DNA of 64,000 nucleotides from Clostridiales bacterium. Lineage in GTDB: Bacteria > Bacillota > Clostridia > Oscillospirales > Oscillospiraceae. The DNA is taken from NCBI GenBank assembly GCA_022786995.1, contig JALFUW010000047.1, positions 1 to 64,000 of the forward strand. The letters are read 5' to 3'. A program made the position numbers and the translations under genes. Shown piece by piece: positions 16,666 to 25,735 of the stretch. Under the pieces are notes generated by a model. It was not told the origin of the DNA. It searched no databases and worked only from the letters and a program-made list of their open reading frames with translations. Each line of letters begins with the position of its first letter. Positions within the stretch are counted from its first letter, which is position 1.

Positions 16666-18054
16666 TCAGAAATTGAAGTAAATAAAGGGATTATAACCGC
16701 CCCGCACCAGGTAGAGGACGCACACCCCCAGCAGCGCCAGCATCGCCGCCGGGTACAGCGCCCCGGGCAGCTTCCGGCGTCTATCCTCCGGCGAAACGCA
16801 GGCCAGCACACTCGCCGCCAGCCACAGCCAGTTCTCCCGCAGCAGCATAAAGGCCTCCGCGCTGAAAACGCCGTTGCCATTGAGGCAGAACAGGTTCGCC
16901 ATGTACTCAAAAAAGCAGTACAGATCGTCCGAGCGGAACAGAACCCAGCCAATCAGCACCGCCAGCAGGGTGTAGCCGTGCCGCCAGATGGCCCGAGGCC
17001 ACTGGTCAATGCCCGCCACCCGTTCCAATACGACGAACAGGAAATTCCACAGCCCCCAAAATACGAAGGTCCAGTTGGCCCCGTGCCAAATGCCGGTACA
17101 CAGCCAGACAATGAGCAGATTTCGCACCATTCCATCGGCGTTCCGGGTTCGGGAGCCGCCCAGCGGGAAATACAGGTACTCCCGGAACCACCGGGTCAGG
17201 GACATATGCCAGCGCCGCCAGAATTCGTTCACGGAATCCGCCATGTAGGGGTAATTGAAATTCTCCGGGAAGGAAAAGCCGAACATCCCGCCCAGCCCAA
17301 TGGCCATGTCGGAATAGGCGGAAAAATCCAGATAGATTTGCAGCATATAAGCCGCCGCCCCCACCCAGGCAAGGGTGGACGGCACCAGATACTGGGTGTG
17401 CCACAGCTTCGTCTGCCCAAACACCGTATCAGCGATGACCCCCATGCTGTTCGCCAGCAGCAGCTTTTTTCCCAGCCCTCCCACAAAGCGGCACATTCCG
17501 GCACACACAGCCTCAAGGCTTTCCCGCCGGGTGGAAAGCTGCTGCTGAATCTCGTTGTAGCGGACAATCGGCCCCGCCACCAGCTGGGGAAACAGGCAGA
17601 TGTACAGGGCCAGATCGGACAAATTCTTCCGCACCGGGGTGTCGCCCCGGTAGACATCGATAACGTAGGATATGGCCTGAAAGGTGAAGAAGGAAATGCC
17701 CAGAGGCAGGGCGATATTCGTCTGCGGCAGAATCTCCGCGCCCGCCAGAGCGTTGACGGTTTCCACCGCGAAATTCAGGTACTTAAATGCAAACAGAAGC
17801 CCCAGATTGAATCCCACCGCCAAGATCAGAAAGCCCTTCCGTCTGCCTGCCACCGCCAGCCCGAACAGATAGTTCGCAAGGCAGGAAGCCAGCAGAAGCA
17901 GCACATTTTTCGGCTCCCCCCAGGCGTAGAAGATCAGGCTGGCTGCCAGCAGCAGTCCGTTGCGCAGGCGTATGCCGATTCTCCCCACGGTGTAATACAG
18001 CGCCAGCACCAGCGGAAGAAAATAGAACAGGAAAATGGTGCTGGAAAAGAGCAT
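16666..18054 (-). CDS. MBOAT O-acyltransferase (AlgI/CcsH-like)
   Basis: A 462-residue polytopic protein of the membrane-bound O-acyltransferase family. It begins MLFSSTIFLFYFLPLVLALY as AlgI and DltB relatives do. The conserved FWRRWHMSLTRWFREYLYFPLGG block and the catalytic-His motif WHGANWTFVFWG are both present. It should move acetyl groups across the membrane to the neighbouring DHHW protein. Strong AAGGAGG site before the ATG. Length and motifs are normal for an active enzyme. Confidence 0.93.
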   Translation of the reverse strand: MLFSSTIFLFYFLPLVLALYYTVGRIGIRLRNGLLLAASLIFYAWGEPKNVLLLLASCLANYLFGLAVAGRRKGFLILAVGFNLGLLFAFKYLNFAVETVNALAGAEILPQTNIALPLGISFFTFQAISYVIDVYRGDTPVRKNLSDLALYICLFPQLVAGPIVRYNEIQQQLSTRRESLEAVCAGMCRFVGGLGKKLLLANSMGVIADTVFGQTKLWHTQYLVPSTLAWVGAAAYMLQIYLDFSAYSDMAIGLGGMFGFSFPENFNYPYMADSVNEFWRRWHMSLTRWFREYLYFPLGGSRTRNADGMVRNLLIVWLCTGIWHGANWTFVFWGLWNFLFVVLERVAGIDQWPRAIWRHGYTLLAVLIGWVLFRSDDLYCFFEYMANLFCLNGNGVFSAEAFMLLRENWLWLAASVLACVSPEDRRRKLPGALYPAAMLALLGVCVLYLVRGGYNPFIYFNF

Positions 18055-18071
18055 GGGATACCTCCTTCGTA

Positions 18072-20333
18072 TTATTCGCCGACCGGCGCCCCGGTTCTTA
18101 CATACCGGGTCAGCTTGTCAAGAAAATCCTGACAGCGCAGCAGCTCCTGCCGGTTCAGAATCTCGTACAGCCCTGGCCGGATGGGGCTTCTGCGCAGGTC
18201 CAGAGTATGCCCGCAAAATTCCAACGTGAATTCATCCGGCAAAGTCGCCGCCCCGGAAAGGCGCAGGTATTTTCCGTTCATATCCGCCACCAGTACGCTG
18301 CCGCCGTCCTCTGTTGGGAAGCGCTGGCCGATGGGGATGCGGGGCAGCCTGCGCAGGGACTGCCGCCGCTGCCGCATCCGGCCCCGGATGTTCACAGACA
18401 GGTCGGAAAAGGTGCTGACCGTGGGCTGCATAATGTCGCTCATGGTGTGGTGCCGGTCGAAAACCAACTGGTGATAGGCCGCCCTGTCCTCCGTGGCATT
18501 GACGCTGAGACCATACTGCCACCCGGACTTCACCTGCCGAACACTGGCTATGAGACATTCCAGTCTCAATTGCTCCTCCCCAAGGGAAACGGAAATCGGT
18601 TCCTCCTCCGGCAGAAACACCGGCTCCGGCAGCACAACCGCCAGACCATTTTCGGAAATATCCACGGTCTGCCCCGCAATGACCCGTCCATCCGCTTCCA
18701 CCCGCACCGGCAGGGTGACCCGGAAACGGTCAGCCGTGCGCTGATTCTTCCGGCCCGCCGCGAACAGCAGAGCCATCACCAGATTGAACCCGTTGACCAA
18801 CAGCCAGTACAGCACCACCACCGCGCCATAGCTGCGGGCGGTGAGCAGTTCTCCAAGGCACAGCACCACCGCCAGCGCGTCAAACACCAGCAGAATCAGG
18901 TGGGGCAGGCCCAGAAGATAATTGTTCTCTCCTCTGCCGCGCTCCTTGCTGGTGACATGGAAGGTCTTCAGACGGATGAACAGGAATTCCGCCAGAATGG
19001 GCAGAATCAGGTAGGGAAACAGGATGGTATCAATGATATTCGACCAGCGGTAGGAGCGGATTTTCCCGGAGGAGATTTTGAGAGCGTGGTTGTAAAGCAG
19101 GTACGACGGCAGCCAGAAAATCAGCAGTCCCTTCAAATCGCAGATCATCACCGGGATATGGAACACCACAAACAGAATGGGGGCCAGAATGTACACGAAC
19201 CGCCGCAGAAAGGTAAACCAGTACAGGAAGGCGGAGAAATACGCCAGCTTCGCCCGGATTTTCAGCCCCCGGCCCCAAAACAGGTGGGTATGCCGCAGGG
19301 AGGAAATACACCCCCGGCCCCACCGCTCCCGCTGCCGGATCAGGCTCTCAAAATCCGTAGGCGCCAGTCCGTGGGCCAGCACCTTGTCGATGGCAACGCA
19401 GGTGAAGCCCGCCGCCTGTATGCGGATGCCCGTCTCAAAATCCTCGGTGATGCTGCCGGTGGCAATGCCTCCCACCGCTTCCAGCGCCTGCCGGGAGATG
19501 ACCGTATTGGAGCCGGCGTAGATGGGGGCGTTGGCCCGGTTGCGGCCCAGATTGATCTCCCGAAAGAAATAATCCTGCTCGTTGGGGATCCGCTGCTCAC
19601 TGTAAAGGTTATACTGAAACAGGTCGGGGTTAAAGAAGCTCTGGGGAGACTGGACGAAGCCCATTTTGAAATCCGAGTCAATCTCCTCCGGCGTTCTCGG
19701 CACCCACTGTCCCCATTCGTCCTTTTTCAGCTTCGGCAGAAACATAAACGGTATGGTCTCTATGAGAAAGTCCGAGGTGGGGATCATATCCGCGTCGAAG
19801 GTGACAACATAGGGGCTGTGGGTCTGAGACAACGCGTGATTCAGATTGCCCGCCTTGGCCTGCCGGTTGTCCGCCATGCCGAAATAGCCCACTCCCAGCT
19901 CTTCCGCCAGTTTCGCCACCGCCGGGCGGTTTTCATCGTCGCACAGATAGATATGCACCTTGCTTTTGTCCGGGTAGCGCATATGCACGCACCCGTTGAC
20001 GGTGTTATACAGCAGGGAAACCGACTCGTCGTGGGTAGCGATGAGCACATCCACCTCCGGGTACCAGCTTTCCGGCAGCTCCGGCTTTTCCGGCAGACGC
20101 ATGTTGTGCATATCCCAGTAGTGCATCAGGGCTTCCAGCGCGGAAATGATCTCCGCCGCCAGCAGGCAGATACCGCACACAAGGGCCAGCATTCCGTAAG
20201 TCTGCCGATCGGGAAGGGTACAAACACACCGCCAAATGATGTAGGCGGTCATGGCTATCACGGCCAGCCAGATGGAAACACGCTGGGCATTCCCGGTAAG
20301 CCGTCTGCTCTGTATAGAGGGTTTGCGCTTCAT
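18072..20333 (-). CDS. Cellulose synthase-like GT2 with PilZ domain (CcsA/BcsA-like)
   Basis: A 753-residue processive family-2 glycosyltransferase. Helices flank a cytoplasmic domain with VLIATHDES, the DxD motif TFDADM, TED in SITEDFETGI and QRERWGRG (QxxRW), so all catalytic motifs are present. A PilZ domain follows the membrane part: RTADR and DISENG match the RxxxR...(D/N)xSxxG c-di-GMP signature. It should polymerise UDP-glucose into beta-1,4-glucan and export it under c-di-GMP control. The ATG at 20333 is chosen because GGAGG lies 8 bases upstream. No BcsB-like gene is nearby. Confidence 0.9.
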   Translation of the reverse strand: MKRKPSIQSRRLTGNAQRVSIWLAVIAMTAYIIWRCVCTLPDRQTYGMLALVCGICLLAAEIISALEALMHYWDMHNMRLPEKPELPESWYPEVDVLIATHDESVSLLYNTVNGCVHMRYPDKSKVHIYLCDDENRPAVAKLAEELGVGYFGMADNRQAKAGNLNHALSQTHSPYVVTFDADMIPTSDFLIETIPFMFLPKLKKDEWGQWVPRTPEEIDSDFKMGFVQSPQSFFNPDLFQYNLYSEQRIPNEQDYFFREINLGRNRANAPIYAGSNTVISRQALEAVGGIATGSITEDFETGIRIQAAGFTCVAIDKVLAHGLAPTDFESLIRQRERWGRGCISSLRHTHLFWGRGLKIRAKLAYFSAFLYWFTFLRRFVYILAPILFVVFHIPVMICDLKGLLIFWLPSYLLYNHALKISSGKIRSYRWSNIIDTILFPYLILPILAEFLFIRLKTFHVTSKERGRGENNYLLGLPHLILLVFDALAVVLCLGELLTARSYGAVVVLYWLLVNGFNLVMALLFAAGRKNQRTADRFRVTLPVRVEADGRVIAGQTVDISENGLAVVLPEPVFLPEEEPISVSLGEEQLRLECLIASVRQVKSGWQYGLSVNATEDRAAYHQLVFDRHHTMSDIMQPTVSTFSDLSVNIRGRMRQRRQSLRRLPRIPIGQRFPTEDGGSVLVADMNGKYLRLSGAATLPDEFTLEFCGHTLDLRRSPIRPGLYEILNRQELLRCQDFLDKLTRYVRTGAPVGE

Positions 20334-20354
20334 TTTCATCGCCTCCAAGAAAAA

Positions 20355-21947
20355 TTACCGCAAACGGCGGCGGGCCAGAAGGGTGCTGATAAAAAACGCC
20401 CCGATCAGAAGCCCCGCCAGAGCCGTGTTGGTGGAAAGAGATCTGCCCCGGAACGCCACATGTTCCTGTAGGATCGTGATATTCCTGTCCAGATACGCCC
20501 CCCGTAGGCCCAGCACATCCTTGATTCGTAATGCTTCCTCCGCAGCCGTATCCCGTTTTCTGTCGATGGTCAGGCCCGTAACCCGTTCTAGGTGGACGGT
20601 ATTCAAATAGGTGTAGTCCCCATAGGCGCTTTCCTCCCGGGCAAGGGCGTTTCCGAGATAGGACAGGGTTTCATCAATGAATGTATTCAGGTATTCATCG
20701 CTGAGAATCCCCTTCCGCAGGTCACGGTACCGCTTTTCCACCAGCGCTTCAAAGGCATCCAGCCGGATCAGGGCATCATACCATGGGTAGTCCGGAAAGG
20801 CGAAGGCGTTCAGTTCCTGCGGGGCCTTCTCCCAGTTATCCATAGCACTGTCGTAATCCCAGTAGGGCCCGGCGGTGAGCCTGCCATAGGGAGACTTATA
20901 CAGGTAGGTGGAGTGGATGCCTGCGTCATAGTTGGCAAAGAATTCGTTGATGACCATGTATTCGGCAAAGGACGTAAGGTCCAGCCACTGGTCAATCTGT
21001 TCCAGCGCGGCGGTGTCGCCGCTGTACAGGATCGCCTCAATTTCGGAAATTTCTTTCTCAATGGAGGCCACCGCTTCCGCTGCGGCGTCCTCGTTTTTGG
21101 GGTATTCCAGGGAAAAGAATGTGGCGTTCTTCTCCTGCCGGTTATAGCCCATCCGGGTGCCCCAGGTGTCTAAGATGATTTTGCTGTCCGAGTACCGATC
21201 CCGCTGGAGGAGGTATCCGCTGCCCACATGGTAGCCCGTCACATCCTTTTGAATATCCACCCGCTCCGGCGAAACCTTGACGGACTCGCACATCAGATAC
21301 AAGCCGCCGTAAAGATAGCCGCCCGCCTGCCGGAACAGCACCTCACAGTAGCGCAGATCCGGAGTGAAGGGTTCCACCTGCCCGGCGATGTTGTAAACAA
21401 GGTAATTGCGCAGATGGGATTTATCCTGTATTGTGGGGGAAAGCACCCAGGTATCGTCGGTGCCGATGCCCATGACGCTTTCATCCCCATCCAGCTTCAA
21501 AAGGTACTGAAATCTGGGCAGCGAAGCGACCGCCGAGGAATTACCCCGCACCTTGATTCTGCCCGTGGTCACAAGGCTCGCTCCCTCCGAAAGGCAGTTG
21601 CGGTGGTTGGGGCTGTCGTAGATGGACACCCGCATGGGGAAATAGGGATCAATTCCCTGAGGAACTTCAAAGGCATTGGTTTCCGGGTCGTATTGCTTGA
21701 AACTCACGATTTTCTCCCCGCCGGTGTCGATAACCACCAGCGGCAGGTGGCTGACAAAATCCGCGCCCACCACACGGTCAGCGGGAATTTCCGCTGCTCC
21801 CAGTGTGGGGTCAGCATCGGAATGAACAACGTGGTCGATATACCGCTCCTTTTTCGGCAGTCCGGCATATTGCGCCGCTCCGGCAGTAAGGCAGAGCAGG
21901 GCCGTCAGACAGCAGACAAGGGTGCAGAGCCAAAGTCTTTTCCTCAT
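20355..21947 (-). CDS. Secreted CotH-kinase-family protein with C-terminal anchor
   Basis: A 530-residue protein. It has a signal peptide (LWLCTLVCCLTALLCLTAGAA), a CotH-like atypical kinase domain (about 90-420) with RGNSSA, GLYLMCESV and the metal-binding AGPYWDYDSAMDNW motif, and a C-terminal helix ending ARRRLR that looks like a membrane anchor. CotH proteins phosphorylate spore-coat or surface proteins. The ATG overlaps the DUF4956 stop by four bases (ATGA), showing coupling. The trio CotH, DUF4956 and VTC-domain protein often occurs together in bacteria; its task is unclear, but here it belongs to the cellulose operon. Confidence 0.85.
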   Translation of the reverse strand: MRKRLWLCTLVCCLTALLCLTAGAAQYAGLPKKERYIDHVVHSDADPTLGAAEIPADRVVGADFVSHLPLVVIDTGGEKIVSFKQYDPETNAFEVPQGIDPYFPMRVSIYDSPNHRNCLSEGASLVTTGRIKVRGNSSAVASLPRFQYLLKLDGDESVMGIGTDDTWVLSPTIQDKSHLRNYLVYNIAGQVEPFTPDLRYCEVLFRQAGGYLYGGLYLMCESVKVSPERVDIQKDVTGYHVGSGYLLQRDRYSDSKIILDTWGTRMGYNRQEKNATFFSLEYPKNEDAAAEAVASIEKEISEIEAILYSGDTAALEQIDQWLDLTSFAEYMVINEFFANYDAGIHSTYLYKSPYGRLTAGPYWDYDSAMDNWEKAPQELNAFAFPDYPWYDALIRLDAFEALVEKRYRDLRKGILSDEYLNTFIDETLSYLGNALAREESAYGDYTYLNTVHLERVTGLTIDRKRDTAAEEALRIKDVLGLRGAYLDRNITILQEHVAFRGRSLSTNTALAGLLIGAFFISTLLARRRLR

Positions 21948-22621
21948 GGGGTGATCTCGTCGTTCTGGCAGACCAGATTTACATTCTGCACCCCTTCCAG
22001 TGCGTACAGCTCGTTGGAAATATCCCCAATGCCGCCGCGCTTTCGGAGCAGGGACGCGCTCAGCTCGTAGATGTACTCCGACTGGGCCTGGGCGGTATTT
22101 TTCACACGGAGCCGGGCCTTATTCCGATAAAAACACTGCATCAGCTCCTCCACCCGGGTATCGGGACTGCCGTCTATGCGGACGATGAGAAGATATCGGT
22201 CATTGCCCCGGGCATTTCCCAGCAGCACCATCATGCAGAAGATCACGGCACTGCCGATGCCCGCGATCAGGTAATCGCAAATGCCGCAGCACACCCCCAC
22301 CGCGATGGCCCAGAAGATGTAGGTGGTGTCCCGGGGGTCTTTTATGGCGGTGCGGAAGCGGACAATGGACAGGGCGCCCACCATGCCGAGGGACAGGGCG
22401 ATGTTGTTGCCGATGACGCACATGATGAGCGTGGTCACCAGTGTCATCATCCACAGCGAGACGTTGAATTTCCCGCTGTAAACCGCCCCGGTGTGGCAGA
22501 AGCGGTAGGACACAAAAATCACGGCTCCCAGAATCACAGCGCAGGCAAAGCTCAGCAGGATTTCCTGCAAGGTCAGACTGCCCGCGTCGTTGGTCAGGTA
22601 ATACAGCAGCTCCTTGTTCAT
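21944..22621 (-). CDS. DUF4956 membrane protein
   Basis: A 225-residue protein with four hydrophobic segments in the first 140 residues and a soluble C-terminal domain. The block VGALSIVRFRTAIKDPRDTTYIFWAI is the typical DUF4956 core, which resembles the MgtC/DUF4956 transporter-like fold. The family has no firm function. It is found beside VTC-domain and CotH proteins, as here. A GGAG site precedes the ATG, the upstream VTC gene ends 3 bases before it, and the stop overlaps the CotH start. Confidence 0.88.
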   Translation of the reverse strand: MNKELLYYLTNDAGSLTLQEILLSFACAVILGAVIFVSYRFCHTGAVYSGKFNVSLWMMTLVTTLIMCVIGNNIALSLGMVGALSIVRFRTAIKDPRDTTYIFWAIAVGVCCGICDYLIAGIGSAVIFCMMVLLGNARGNDRYLLIVRIDGSPDTRVEELMQCFYRNKARLRVKNTAQAQSEYIYELSASLLRKRGGIGDISNELYALEGVQNVNLVCQNDEITP

Positions 22622-22624
22622 AGT

Positions 22625-23314
22625 CTATTCTCCTCCGATTCCGAATTGTCTGCCGCGGCAATATTTACTGGCGGAAACATTCAGCATTCCTTCCACGGAC
22701 ACCGCGTCTTTGACAAAGCTCAGCAGAAAGCGGTTATATTTGACCTCCAGCGTCACCGCTGCCGGACTGCCCACCGGCGTCAGCGGTACCGCAGGGTCGT
22801 AGAGCCGGAAGCAGCTCTCGCTGGCGCGCAGGCGGCAGTCGAGGGTAACGCGGGTGTCGTTGGTGGGACTAAAGAAGGCGATACGGTCGTACTCCACCAG
22901 GCAGCCGGGGCGGTAGGCCCCCAGCGCCATGCGCCGTGCCAGCGCCTGCCCGAATTCCCCGAAGTCATTCAGACAGGACTGATTGCCCGCGAGAAGCTGC
23001 TCCGCCTGTCGGCGGCTCAGGCTGAGACTCCGCTTTCGCTGGAAAGCCCCCTGCTTCTGCTTCAGCTCCAGCTTGGCGGGAGCGTCGCCGAAGCCATAAA
23101 TGCGCAGGCGCAGCTTTTTTCGGTTGTCCAGTCCGTCCAGCTTCTGGTAATAGTCCAGCGCGTCCGGGGTGTCAAAGTACACCGAACGCACCAGATATCC
23201 TGATCCGCCGTTGTGTGGATCCTCCGCCAGCACCGCTGCCAGCCGCTGCCGCAGCACCGCCGCCAGACAAAGCCCCACCTCATATTTAATTTCCCGTCTG
23301 CTCACATCCAGCAT
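22625..23314 (-). CDS. VTC-domain (polyphosphate polymerase-like) protein
   Basis: A 229-residue cytoplasmic protein of the VTC/CYTH-like tunnel fold. Basic and acidic motifs that line the tunnel are present: FDTP, KLRLRIYG, ELKQKQGAFQRKR, LVEYDRIAF, TLDCRLRA and a final LEVKYN. Eukaryotic VTC4 makes polyphosphate from ATP; bacterial versions are mostly uncharacterised. The ATG at 23314 is chosen because GGGAGG lies just upstream; an earlier ATG at 23347 lacks a site. It is the first gene of the seven-gene surface polysaccharide operon. Confidence 0.83.
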   Translation of the reverse strand: MLDVSRREIKYEVGLCLAAVLRQRLAAVLAEDPHNGGSGYLVRSVYFDTPDALDYYQKLDGLDNRKKLRLRIYGFGDAPAKLELKQKQGAFQRKRSLSLSRRQAEQLLAGNQSCLNDFGEFGQALARRMALGAYRPGCLVEYDRIAFFSPTNDTRVTLDCRLRASESCFRLYDPAVPLTPVGSPAAVTLEVKYNRFLLSFVKDAVSVEGMLNVSASKYCRGRQFGIGGE

Positions 23315-23431
23315 AGCCCAGTCCTCCCATCGGTTCATCCGTGTCATTCTAGCACAGCAGCCCTTGCGGATTTGACAGAATGACGGGTGGCCGGAAAGGG
23401 GCTTTTTCCTGTGAATTGCTATTTTCCGGGC

Positions 23432-23467
23432 AAAAAAGCGCCTGTACGGGGGTTTCCGTACAGGCGC
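23432..23467 (-). terminator. Terminator of the moaE-fmdE pair
   Basis: On the minus strand GCGCCTGTACGG pairs with CGTACAGGCGC across a short loop and is followed by TTTTTT. It begins 16 bases after the FmdE-like stop. Confidence 0.85.
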
Positions 23468-23482
23468 TCATTCTGTTTTTGG

Positions 23483-24004
23483 TCACACGTCAAAGCGGTT
23501 ATAGCGGTTACAGCAGTCAAGGCACAGCTTCTTTCCGCCCACAATGCGGATCCAGTTGGCCCCGGTCTTCTCCCCGCAGCTTTCACAGTCGTAGCTGTCG
23601 AAAATTTTCGCCGGGGTGGGCAGGGGCAGCCGGGTGGGCATGGCGGTGAACAGCTCATGGCAGTCGTGGTCAAAGTAATACCGGGCCGATTCCTCCGGGG
23701 TCATACCGGCAGGCTTAGGCTTCAGCAGCAGCCGGACAGACTGGCCCGTTTCCCGGTTATAGAAGGAAAAGGCCTGCTTGCCTGTCATATGAAACAGCAG
23801 GTTGCCCTTGCCGATGCTGCACCCCAGCATCACCTGAATGGCATCCACGCCGCAAGCATCGTTCTCGCTGATGCACACCACCTGCTCATTGTCGGAAAAG
23901 CCGATGTTCAGCAGCTCCATAGCATACTGTGCAGCCCGGTAGCCGATGCGCAGGCCGCCGCAGCTGTGACCGTGAAAATCCACGCATTTTTCCCAATCAG
24001 TCAT
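23483..24004 (-). CDS. FmdE-family protein with zinc ribbon
   Basis: A 173-residue soluble protein of the FmdE (formylmethanofuran dehydrogenase subunit E) family. The N-terminal motif FHGHSCGGLRIGYRAA and ENDACGVDAIQ are typical, and the C-terminus carries a four-Cys ribbon (CESCGEK...CLDCC). In methanogens FmdE accompanies the Mo/W enzyme; in non-methanogenic bacteria these proteins sit near molybdopterin genes and their task is unsettled. The ATG at 24004 is chosen because it lies 1 base after the moaE stop; the longer frame from 24109 overlaps moaE. Confidence 0.82.
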   Translation of the reverse strand: MTDWEKCVDFHGHSCGGLRIGYRAAQYAMELLNIGFSDNEQVVCISENDACGVDAIQVMLGCSIGKGNLLFHMTGKQAFSFYNRETGQSVRLLLKPKPAGMTPEESARYYFDHDCHELFTAMPTRLPLPTPAKIFDSYDCESCGEKTGANWIRIVGGKKLCLDCCNRYNRFDV

Positions 24005-24005
24005 A

Positions 24006-24401
24006 TCAGTTCCGCTCCGTTTCCGTGACGCACTCGCTCTTGATGCGTCCCACCAAATATTGCAGGCCGTCCACCACATGGGGCCGGATGTCGCCACCAA
24101 CCAGCACATACATAATGTCGTCGCCCAGGGACAGCTCCCCTTCGTTCAGCCATACCTTAATGTAATAAATGCCGTCCATTTTGTAGGTGTCGGCAATCAC
24201 CGCGTCCACCTTTTCCCGGTCGTAGGAAAAGTACATCCCGGTAACAGGCTTGGTGTTCTCAGCGCCGAGGCGCACCTTCGCACGGGCGCTTTCCCGAACC
24301 ACGCCGTTGTGGGTCAGATACATACCGATCTTCGGGGCGGATTCGTGGCGCTTGGCTTCTGAGAGCCATGCGTCCATGGATGGGGGTGTTGATTTGCGCA
24401 T
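24006..24401 (-). CDS. moaE: MoaE-like molybdopterin synthase catalytic subunit homologue
   Basis: A 131-residue protein similar to MoaE of molybdopterin synthase: AKIGMYLTHNGVVR-like start (here PKIGMYLTHNGVV), SYDREKVDAVIADT, IYYIKVWLNEGELSLGDDIMYV and a conserved Lys near the end (IKSE). MoaE with MoaD inserts two sulfurs into precursor Z. No moaD gene is seen in this window, so the partner must be elsewhere. It is directly followed by the FmdE-like gene with one base between stop and start. It fits the molybdenum enzyme genes at 57.7-61.3 kb. Confidence 0.72.
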   Translation of the reverse strand: MRKSTPPSMDAWLSEAKRHESAPKIGMYLTHNGVVRESARAKVRLGAENTKPVTGMYFSYDREKVDAVIADTYKMDGIYYIKVWLNEGELSLGDDIMYVLVGGDIRPHVVDGLQYLVGRIKSECVTETERN

Positions 24402-24474
24402 ACTGTTTCCTCCGCGTTTTCAAACTATGCTACATTATATCACATCTTTTTCAAAATGGAAGCGGAAATGACCC

Positions 24475-24502
24475 TTGCGAATTTTGTCGGAACTGGTATA
24501 AT
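24475..24502 (+). promoter_or_regulatory. Promoter of the C39/SleB-like lipoprotein gene
   Basis: TTGCGA (24475-24480), 16-base spacer, TATAAT (24497-24502), 31 bases before the GTG start. Confidence 0.65.
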
Positions 24503-24533
24503 GTTTACATAATTGTGAACAGGAGTCTGCCCA

Positions 24534-25631
24534 GTGAAACAAATCAGGAACGCCGCCCGGATCACCCTATCCCTCCTGCTGCTGACCGCAATGCTCTGCG
24601 CCTGCGGACAGCAGAGCGTGGAAACGCAGCCCACTGTCCCGGAAACCACCGCTATCACAGAAACCCTCCCGCCGGAAACCCAGGAACCCACCGTGGCCGA
24701 GACGGAGCCGGAACCCATCACCTACGACACGGTGCCCCTGTATTATCAGACCGACTACCCCTACATCAAGTACGGAAGCGGCACCATCGCCACCGACGGG
24801 TGCAGCCTGACCAGCCTTTCCATGGTCGCCACCTACATGACCGACCACGAATACACCCCGGATCAGCTGGTGTACCACTTCGGCAGCTATGGAAAAACCA
24901 ATGTGGATCGATTGGAATACGCCATCGAGCAGCTGGGCCTGCCCTGCGAGAAGAATTTTGACTGGCGGGAGACCCAGCGGGGTCTGCAGGAGGGCAAGGT
25001 TGCCATCGTCATGGAAAATGACCGCTCCCCCTTCACCGGCGGCCAGCACTTTATCGTCCTGTCAGGCCTGACCGATGACGGACTCGTCATCGTGAAGGAT
25101 CCCTTCGAGCCGAACTATCAAAGCGAGCTGCTGATAGACGGCTTCTGCGGCGGCTTCCACGAATACACCATCACCAGCGGCTACAGCGGCGGCTGGGTCT
25201 TCGACAAATCCGCCATGCCGGAGGACTTCGTTCCCTACGATGCCAGCAAGCCGGAGCAGCCCGAGACCCGCTACACAGGCTATGACCTGCCGGAGGAGGA
25301 CATCTACACGCTGGCGAGTCTGGCCTGGCTGCAGGCAAGAGATCAGCCCGAGGAGGTGCAGCAGGCCGTGGTTGAGGTCATCCTCAACCGGCTTGTCTCT
25401 GACGAATACCCCAACACCGTGGACAAGGTGCTCTGGTGGTCAGAGACCTTCGGCAATGTGCGAAGGCTTCAAAGCGCCGACCCGGATCTGCCCCAGTACC
25501 GGGCGGTCACCGCCGCCATGTATGGACCCTACCTTCTGCCCAAGGATGTTCTCTACTATGCTCCATGGCAGACCGGCGGGGAGGTCTGGGGGCAGGTGGG
25601 CGAGTACTGGTTTGCCTACCGCGAGCCATAA
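24534..25631 (+). CDS. Lipoprotein with C39-like cysteine peptidase and SleB-like domains
   Basis: A 365-residue lipoprotein. The signal ends in LCACG (lipobox Cys about residue 24), followed by a Thr/Glu/Pro spacer. Residues about 65-220 are a C39_2-type papain-fold domain with the full triad: Cys90 (DGCSLTS), His172 (GQHFIV) and Asp189 (VKDPFE). Residues about 255-365 resemble the SleB cell-wall hydrolase domain, but the motif usually reading EARGE is LQARDQ, so the presumed catalytic Glu is Gln. GTG start with AGGAG site. It probably acts on peptides or cell wall outside the membrane; substrate unknown. Confidence 0.78.
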   Translation: MKQIRNAARITLSLLLLTAMLCACGQQSVETQPTVPETTAITETLPPETQEPTVAETEPEPITYDTVPLYYQTDYPYIKYGSGTIATDGCSLTSLSMVATYMTDHEYTPDQLVYHFGSYGKTNVDRLEYAIEQLGLPCEKNFDWRETQRGLQEGKVAIVMENDRSPFTGGQHFIVLSGLTDDGLVIVKDPFEPNYQSELLIDGFCGGFHEYTITSGYSGGWVFDKSAMPEDFVPYDASKPEQPETRYTGYDLPEEDIYTLASLAWLQARDQPEEVQQAVVEVILNRLVSDEYPNTVDKVLWWSETFGNVRRLQSADPDLPQYRAVTAAMYGPYLLPKDVLYYAPWQTGGEVWGQVGEYWFAYREP

Positions 25632-25735
25632 TGATGCGGAAACATCGGGAAAAAGGCTTGCGTTCTCCCGAGAAAATGTGATATACTTTCGCATATAAGG
25701 GTTCCTGCCGCCGTACAGACACAGAGGTGAACGCA

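Noticed and set aside
18207-20471. 754-codon open frame antisense to the cellulose synthase gene
   Set aside because: His/Gln/Arg-rich low-complexity translation without domains; the opposite strand encodes a full GT2-PilZ enzyme.
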